From: Spirogloea muscicola
Lineage: Eukaryota > Streptophyta > Zygnematophyceae > Spirogloeales > Spirogloeaceae
Length of the DNA: 14,066 nucleotides
Reading direction: 5' to 3'
Assembly: GCA_009602725.1 (NCBI GenBank)
Contig: WELB01000148.1
Coordinates: forward strand, 260,271-274,336
Positions 8,571-14,066 of the stretch are shown piece by piece (within the stretch, counting starts at the first letter, position 1; every line of letters starts with the position of its first letter). Both the position numbers and the translations under genes were made by a program. The notes under the pieces were generated by a model. The model ran no database searches. It had not been told where the DNA came from and worked only from the letters and a program-made list of their open reading frames with translations.

Positions 8571-8744
8571 TCAGTGGCCCACCCAAGGCGGGTGGTTGTC
8601 TTCATTGCCGGTCGGATGTCGCGGCCTCCACCCAGGCGTGCGGTCCCAGAACATGTCGTAGTATATGTGCCCGATCGGCGCGTTGACGCAGCACCAGATG
8701 CCCGTGTAGCGCCACACACGCTTCTCAAAGCCCTCCTGCCGTGC
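8571..8744 (-). CDS. XEG113: GT77 alternative terminal exon 13B
   Basis: The acceptor is TTTGCAG at 8745. The 57 codons and TGA encode RYTGIWCC, GHIYYDMFWDRTPGW and HPPWVGH, close to the plant XEG113 C-terminus. Exon 12 ends in phase 0, so it can join 13B directly by skipping 13A. Confidence 0.85.
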   Translation of the reverse strand, partial: ARQEGFEKRVWRYTGIWCCVNAPIGHIYYDMFWDRTPGWRPRHPTGNEDNHPPWVGH

Positions 8745-11700
8745 CTGCAAAGCCCAGCCCCAGTCTCAGCCGCCGCTGGCCTGCCCGGCTGCTCACTCGC
8801 TCTCGTGGGGAGGGTGGTCGTCCAGCCAGGAGGCTGGGGGCCGGGCCTGCCACCCCGGCGTCCGGTCCCACCAGAAGTCGTACCAAATGTGCGACGGGCT
8901 GCCCTCGGGCAGGCCCATCTGACAGCACCACATGGCCAGGTAGGTATTGATTCTCCGCGCAAAGCGCTTCGCCTTGCCCTGCGTGCAGCTTGTTGTGCTG
9001 TGTCACTACCCCCTCCCTCCTCCCACCACAGAGCTCCCTTTCAAGTATCCAGGAAAATCTCAACGACTGACTAACTGTCACCCGACACTTTAGCCCAATC
9101 TACACTAAAACTGGGTCTTGCCTCCTTGACTGCTAAGACCTTTGCCAATACCGGAGACCACTCAAGCAAGCGGCACTCTGTGACTTAGTCAGCAACAGCT
9201 GAGCTGCAGGACTCCAACATAAACGTGACTTTAAGTTCCAGTGAGAGAGATGGATGGACTCACAACATGACCAACTTCAGGAGTCCAAGCACTAAGCAGC
9301 AGGTCGGCTTGCCCTTCAATAACTGGATAGCTTTTCCGCTTGACTGACGACCTATACTGGAAGCTGTCAACCTTGACAAAGGACAACACTAACATACTGT
9401 ACATGGTACCTACACCGTGATTTCTGGCAACAAACAGACTGTTGCACAGATAGCATGTGCACTTCTAGAGACTTGACATGTCGGTTCTTGTCGGGCACAC
9501 GGGAATGACACATTGCCAGAACACACGTGTCACTGACCCGATGTCCTCAAAGGGGAGGGCCCATTGACTGTATGGGCGTGGCATGCTGCACTTCCTTCAG
9601 AAGGAAAGATATTAGTCTGATAACAAGCCGATGGTGATATCAGGTTTGAGGAGTCGAGGGCACCTTGTCATCCCAGCTGCCGAAGGCATCCGTCATTGAG
9701 GAAAATTCTAGAAGCTTCAAAGATCGGAAGGGCTCCAAGGCCGACGCAATCTGCAAAAGAACCCCTCTGAGATCAGGGGCACAGCTTCCTCACATGTAGA
9801 TTGAACAAGGAACCTCATTAATCTGCCAATCAGGAGCGATCGACAAACAAGCAAAGGAGCATTGCTTTCTGGAGGGTGGCTGTGCGCCTGCCAACGCCTA
9901 CAAGCCTATCTGGTATGCATTGAGCTAGTAAAGATGGACATAGAGTTCCAAGAATACCTCATTCTCTGTAGAAAGCTTGGGAAGATGTAGAGTAGAACCT
10001 GCCGCAGCTACGCCAGTCTTCCTGGGACTGGACGGGCAGTTTGCACTCGTCTTGTCACAAAGCTTGATATCCAGCTTCGACTCCAGCACCTAACGAGTAG
10101 CGCAAGCCAATGACAACTTTTCGTTAGCAAATGTGCAAACAAGGGCTTCCGTTAGTCTAAGATCAGGGCTGGATGCTGTGGGCTTCGCTTGACTCCAATA
10201 ACTGGCAAAGGGCACAACCCAACGGAGATGTCAGATGGCCATATGTGCAAACAAGGCATTGTCAGGGGGTCAGAATCAGGGCTGGATGCTGTGGGTTTTA
10301 GAGTACGGATTTGGGAAAGGGGATGACATCTGCTATGGACATTGTCTTCTTAGGCACTGTGGATTTTGAGGAGTAGGATGCACAACAGAGGCAAGGAGAG
10401 CTGCTAACAGCGGCTGGAGTCCGGGGGTTGTCGAGGAACGAGTATTCCCGGAAGGGGATGACTGGGCCATAGCCCTCGCCGGGCATCTCTTTCAGCATGT
10501 TTGGGAGCTGACAGCAGGTCATCAATGGGGTCAGCTGCCAAGCATTCTACAAGACGGAGCTGCTACTCTTCAGAGGGCATGGTCGCCTGAAGATCAAGGG
10601 GCACTGACCTCGAAAATGTAATCCAAGGGGCAGAGGAAAGGCTGGGGGGTTCTTGTGCCCTCAAAGACACCGGGGTGTGCGAACCAGCCTTTGTCAAGAC
10701 GCGACCACAGTTCCGGCAAGACCTAGGGGCCGTAGGAGAGACAGCGGGACAAGAGGGGGACAGAGAACGAAGACAAGCCATGAGTGCAAAGGGCTGACCT
10801 CAAAGATATGGTCCATAGGGCAGAGGAATGGCTGCTTCATTCGTGTCCCAATGAGAATACCATCATGGGGATACCAGACTCGGTCAAAGCGACACCATAG
10901 CTCAGGCATGATCTGCCAAATCGCAATGTGTCGCATGGCCTGAGCCCTAGCAGCACTCCTGTCCATGTCTCTACTCCACCATCATCTCATAACCGTGATG
11001 TAGGACCCAGATAAGCAAGCAAGAGATCTATTATCACTAGACCCATTCGTGCAAGAAACACTGTGGACTTCAATGTCAACATTGTCTAGACAGTGCACCC
11101 TCTTGCAATGAGCAAGGTTGCAAGTCAAAATGGTAGGAGAGTGTGCTGCATGTTTAAAGGCTCAAGGGCTTGTGTTGCCGTCCTGTGGGAGCTTACAAGA
11201 GTGCGATTCAGGATCTGGGCAATGGCGAAGGCGTTCCGAACCTGCACCAACTGATGCAACGAGCCAATGACAAGCAGTCAGCTCCCATCTACGGGTGTTG
11301 CACACAGACTATACAGCTTGCATCAGTCCTCATCTATTGTGCTTCACTATGCCTGAGGGTTTTCAGGATGCACCTAGCGAGCAGATCCTTGCGGCATACC
11401 CCAAATGTCACCCCATGAGACTCAAACTTCGGACCCATCATTGTTAAACCCAGTCACAGAGCAGACTCATACCTGATAATTCACAAGGTTGAAGTGGGTC
11501 TCTACAGAGTGTACACCACCAGTCATGAGCTCATCAGGAATATCAGACTGGTAGTGCAGGAACCCCTCTGCAATGTATGCACGCAGCCAAGTGCCAGAGA
11601 TGTTATACGTATGCAAATGTCACCTTGTGCAAACATCAAATTGTAAGCAGATTTGATGACAGTGGCAAGTTGAAGAGAGCTGCCTCTGCACAGAGCGCAT

Positions 11701-14022
11701 CTGCTTGACAAGACCGGCAATACAGCAACCATCTCTCACCAGGCACGTCATAGTACTCTGGCTTGTCAAAGAACTCCTTGGCTTCTCTGAAGCGATGCCG
11801 CTTTCCTTCAGTGCCAGCAAATTGGAAGGTAGCGTGGAACGCATACGGCTTAAGTCCAAAGTACTGGTACAAATGCTGCGATGTACAAATGAATGCTGAA
11901 CTCAGAGTCAAGGTTGGTTGCAGAAGCTGCACCTACTGTCCTCCACACTCACAACAATTGATCTTGTCACCGCTACACAGTCAGGAAGTGAAACCCCTGA
12001 GAGTGTCCTCCATGTCATAGCCAGCTGCTGAATACAGCCTTCTGGTGAGGCTCTGACCTGGATAAAGTAAGTGTGACCACTGCAGAAGATGGAAACAGGC
12101 AGGATGCCAACTTTCAGGGTCCCGTCATAGGCGTAGAAAATCCCCCGCCCATTCTCCACAGCAGGGCCGAACTTCTTGCGCATGAGGTCGTTAAATCCAT
12201 TCTGATCCCAAATCTTATTGTCGTTGACGATAATGTCGTTCCACTCCTTGGCAAACCTCTTGGACTCTTCGGTGGGCCGAAAATGCAAGATGCCGATGTT
12301 GTATGGGCTTCCAGCTGCAGAAGCAATAAGACAGCATTCCATAAATTTGTCCTGAACAGAGCACACATTGAAGCAGGCTTGCAGCACCAAGATGCAAAAA
12401 GTGGTAATTCATAATAGTGTACCCTGCAGGTAGTCTTCGAGGCTGTCATCATCAACAGTGTTCTGAAGATGGTCGCTTGATGTGAAGACATCCGCCATTG
12501 GCCATCTTTGGAAGTAGGGAAGGGGGTTCTGCACACCACGGCCCAGACAAGGAGCTCAAGCTTTGCCTGTCAATCCAAGGATCTTCCCTCAGATGGGTAA
12601 CCTGAACACAACGTGGAGTGGTTGCAAGCATCGGATTCAGCTTCTGCATGTACCTGCAGCCAGATGATGTCGGTGTCACACATGAGGAGCTCGTAGCCCA
12701 TCGAGAGGAACGCATTGACTATGACCACCTTCTCGCGTCCCATCTTGTGGAACTCCTGTGTTCCCCAGCCAGCATCGCCCGTCATCATGTGACTATTCAT
12801 GTCGAAGCCAGGTATGCCGAGGTAGAAGAGGCTCTCCAGTAGCTTGTCGTCCATCGCGCCGATAAGGATGTTGAAGACCTTCACGTCCGTCAGGTGGCGC
12901 ACAAACGTCTCGACAAAGTCCAGGAACGCGTGGTTGGCGAAGCTGACGACTATGATGTTGCGGGCGGCACGGAACTCCACCATCTCCCGGCGAAGCGCAA
13001 ACTCCTCCGCGGGGGGCATGAGCGTGTTGGGCGGCGGCTTCTCCCAGATGGACCGCTTGAGCTCCGGCAGGAGGGGCTTGCCCTCGACGATGATGTTGCG
13101 CACGCCGTCGGGGGCCTTGCCTGAGGAGCCGGAGCTGCCATCGGAGCGCACCGCCGAGCCCGAGTCCGTGGCCTTGCCCACGTCGCCCTCCCCGGCGGCG
13201 TCCTTGAACTCCTCCACGGCATCGGCGTCCACCTTCGCAGGCTCCTGCCCCTCCGCGGCCCCGCCCTCGCCCTTGGTCTCCTCCTCGAGCTCCTTGAGCT
13301 TCTGCAGCAGCAGCGCCTTCTCCCGCAGCTTCTCGCGCTGCCGCCGCTCCTTGGGCGACAGGCTCGCGTCGGGCTCCTCGTCCTCCTCGCCCTCCCCCTC
13401 GCCGGAGGCCTTGCCCAGCCGCCGCGACCAGAAGGACGTCGACTCCTTCACGTCTGCACGGCCAAGACAGCGAGCACCGCAACCGCGGTAAGCGCCAGTC
13501 AGCGGTGCCAATGCCGTTGACTGGGACGTCACAACGTGTGGTCACAGCGGCACTCCCGTAAGCAGGGACAGGACCCGACACAGGATCCCGGGCAGGCGCG
13601 GACGCCGCGCGAGGCGTTTCGGGCAGCGGGAAGCGCAGCTCGCAAGAGGTCAGCCATGCTGCTGCTGCGCGGAAGCCATAGATGGCTACTCCGGGGTCCA
13701 TGTGGAGGTACCACTAGAACCACTGACTAGTACCACTTGTACCACTGGGGCCACCGTCTCCTGTGCCGCTCAGCCTCAGCGGCAGCCTAGCCAGGTCATC
13801 GATCGCCGCAGCACGGTCGGCGAGAGGTGTGAGGGCCATGGTGGCCAGGCGCGCACTGTTGACGGCGACGGCGCCGGACGCGGCGCGCGGCGCGGCGATG
13901 CCCTCGCGCAGGTCCGAAAGCTTGGCCTCGAGCTCCCAGTAGATTGGGCGGCCGACATAGAAGCACACGACGAGCACGCCGGCGAGCCCGGCCACGCGCA
14001 GCGCCGCCTGCAGCGGCTTCAT
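8571..14022 (-). CDS. XEG113: GT77 arabinosyltransferase, XEG113-like, with duplicated exons
   Basis: Exons on minus: 14022-13743, 13453-12654, 12528-12423, 12314-12058, 11875-11740, 11567-11473, 11250-11197, 10912-10799 (or 10722-10609), 10507-10409, 10089-9958, 9750-9664, and 8744-8571 (or 8978-8793). One exon from each pair gives 777 residues with 13B. XEG113 is a Golgi type II enzyme that adds arabinofuranose to the short arabinans on hydroxyproline of extensins. Visible here: a signal-anchor helix (about 6-23), an acidic region and a Lys/Glu/Leu coiled coil (about 127-154), and the GT77 domain (about 255-545) with DTD at 353-355 (LLMCDTDIIWLQ). Then come WDQNGFNDLM, FYAYDGTLKVG, FCSGHTYFIQ, AGTEGKRHRFRE, NRTL, EYSFLDNP and the C-terminal WCC/WDRTPGW segment, in the same order as the plant protein. 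The exon 1 donor is ambiguous (13743 or 13734, both in frame). The family match is strong; sugar specificity is inferred from homology. Confidence 0.92.
8793..8978 (-). CDS. XEG113: GT77 alternative terminal exon 13A
   Basis: The acceptor is CACGCAG at 8979, phase 0. The 61 codons and TGA encode NTYLAMWCC, SHIWYDFWWDRTPGW and DDHPPHESE, homologous to 13B with a four-residue insertion before the HIxYD motif. Only 48 bases separate its stop from exon 13B, so a 13A transcript would carry 13B as 3' UTR. The stop overlaps a donor-like GTGAGC (8796-8791). Confidence 0.82.
   Translation of the reverse strand, partial: GKAKRFARRINTYLAMWCCQMGLPEGSPSHIWYDFWWDRTPGWQARPPASWLDDHPPHESE
8979..9663 (-). other. 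GT77 intron 12, no exon seen
   Basis: The intron begins GTGCCC after exon 12 and runs to the 13A acceptor (685 bases), or to 8745 if 13B is used. No further GT77-like exon, RNA gene or repeat was recognised inside it on either strand. Confidence 0.6.
10131..10298. repeat. Diverged direct repeat inside GT77 intron 10
   Basis: Bases 10131-10185 and 10243-10298 share ATGTGCAAACAAGG at one end and ATCAGGGCTGGATGCTGTGGG at the other, offset 112-113 bases. The repeat lies between exon 10, with its possible extension, and exon 11, and records a local tandem duplication. Confidence 0.8.
10307..10408 (-). CDS. XEG113: Possible in-frame extension of GT77 exon 10
   Basis: Past the GCT/GTTAGC donor at 10408 the frame stays open for 34 codons to a second donor-like site (TCC/GTACTC at 10306), with a stop just beyond it. 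The extension encodes PKKTMSIADVIPFPKS, which resembles exon 11 (PRKTGVAAAGSTLHLPKLS). It could be a duplicate of exon 11 fused to exon 10, or simply intron. Confidence 0.35.
10609..10722 (-). CDS. XEG113: GT77 duplicated exon 9, alternative to exon 8
   Basis: The acceptor is CCCTAG, the donor GAG/GTCAGT, and the length 38 codons in phase 0-0. It encodes LPELWSRLDKGWFAHPG, then QPFLCPLDYIFE. It is 22/38 identical by hand count to exon 8 and corresponds to the same single segment of plant XEG113. Confidence 0.85.
10799..10912 (-). CDS. XEG113: GT77 duplicated exon 8, alternative to exon 9
   Basis: The acceptor is TTTGGCAG, the donor GAG/GTCAGC, and the length 38 codons in phase 0-0. It encodes MPELWCRFDRVWYPHDG, then QPFLCPMDHIFE, and follows NRTL of exon 7 as in the plant enzyme. 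The intron to exon 9 is only 76 bases, the shortest in the gene. Confidence 0.88.
13731..13750 (-). other. Tandem splice-donor candidates at the end of GT77 exon 1
   Basis: AGTG/GTAC occurs twice, nine bases apart (exon ends 13743 and 13734). Both are phase 1 and both join to the acceptor at 13454 to give GAC GTG AAG, so use of the second adds three residues. Confidence 0.5.
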
Positions 14023-14066
14023 GTCGGCGGCGGCGGCGCGGCCGTCGCAGCGGCGGCAGCGGCGGC
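14020..14066. repeat. GGC-rich low complexity at the GT77 start
   Basis: The 44 bases upstream of the GT77 ATG are almost entirely GCC/GCT triplets on the sense strand. The context before ATG (GCCGAC) suits initiation. No promoter is visible before the window ends. Confidence 0.7.

Noticed and set aside
8050-8586. Minus-strand open frame of 178 codons
   Set aside because: Unrelated to the GT77 frame, no domain, and it sits in the presumed 3' UTR.
8492-8962. Minus-strand open frame of 156 codons overlapping exons 13A and 13B
   Set aside because: It is out of frame with both exons, which carry the conserved WCC/WDRTPGW motifs. It would only be entered by the aberrant 13A-13B splice noted in the findings.
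10609-10912. Exons 8 and 9 as two different genes or a pseudogene fragment
   Set aside because: Both have intact splice sites, identical length and phase, no stops, and lie in order within one gene model.
12844-13491. Plus-strand open frame of 215 codons
   Set aside because: Exact antisense shadow of GT77 exon 2, whose sense frame has clear family motifs.

Overview
The window looks like nuclear DNA of a GC-rich green alga, probably a chlorophyte. Genes are split by short GT-AG introns (76 to about 920 bases). TGTAA, the green-algal polyadenylation motif, follows gene ends. One gene is a clear homologue of the plant extensin arabinosyltransferase XEG113, and plant-type telomere-like motifs (AAACCCTAA, GGGTTTAG) occur in introns. 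Species cannot be named from the sequence. All splice models were built by eye, from GT/AG sites, frame continuity and remembered family alignments.

Layout, left to right. (1) Bases 2-1168, plus strand: the 3' part of a divergent cyclophilin-type peptidyl-prolyl isomerase, four exons visible and the 5' end outside the window. (2) Bases 1169-1875: convergent 3' ends with small tandem repeats. (3) Bases 1876-4779, minus strand: a four-exon, about 793-residue MAPKKK-like protein with a long low-complexity N-terminus and a degraded kinase domain, a likely pseudokinase. (4) Bases 4780-5800: GC-rich 5' flank of that gene, with a degenerate tRNA-like sequence, an unresolved base, a CGG run and a 20-base-period array of a short palindrome. 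(5) Bases 5800-7900: no credible gene, but a cluster of diverged repeats present in both orientations. (6) Bases 7900-8570: probable long 3' UTR of the next gene, with a near-perfect hairpin. (7) Bases 8571-14022, minus strand: a GT77 arabinosyltransferase (XEG113-like) gene with a complete N-terminus and at least 13 exon positions.

The most interesting observation is in the GT77 gene. Its 3' half carries two separate local exon duplications. Exons 8 and 9 are homologous, both exactly 114 bases and both phase 0-0, and are separated by a 76-base intron. Two homologous terminal exons, 13A and 13B, each carry their own stop codon and lie 48 bases apart. Exon 10 may also have an in-frame extension that resembles exon 11. 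This predicts an enzyme with a constant catalytic half and exchangeable C-terminal pieces chosen by alternative splicing. No functional link between the three genes is visible.
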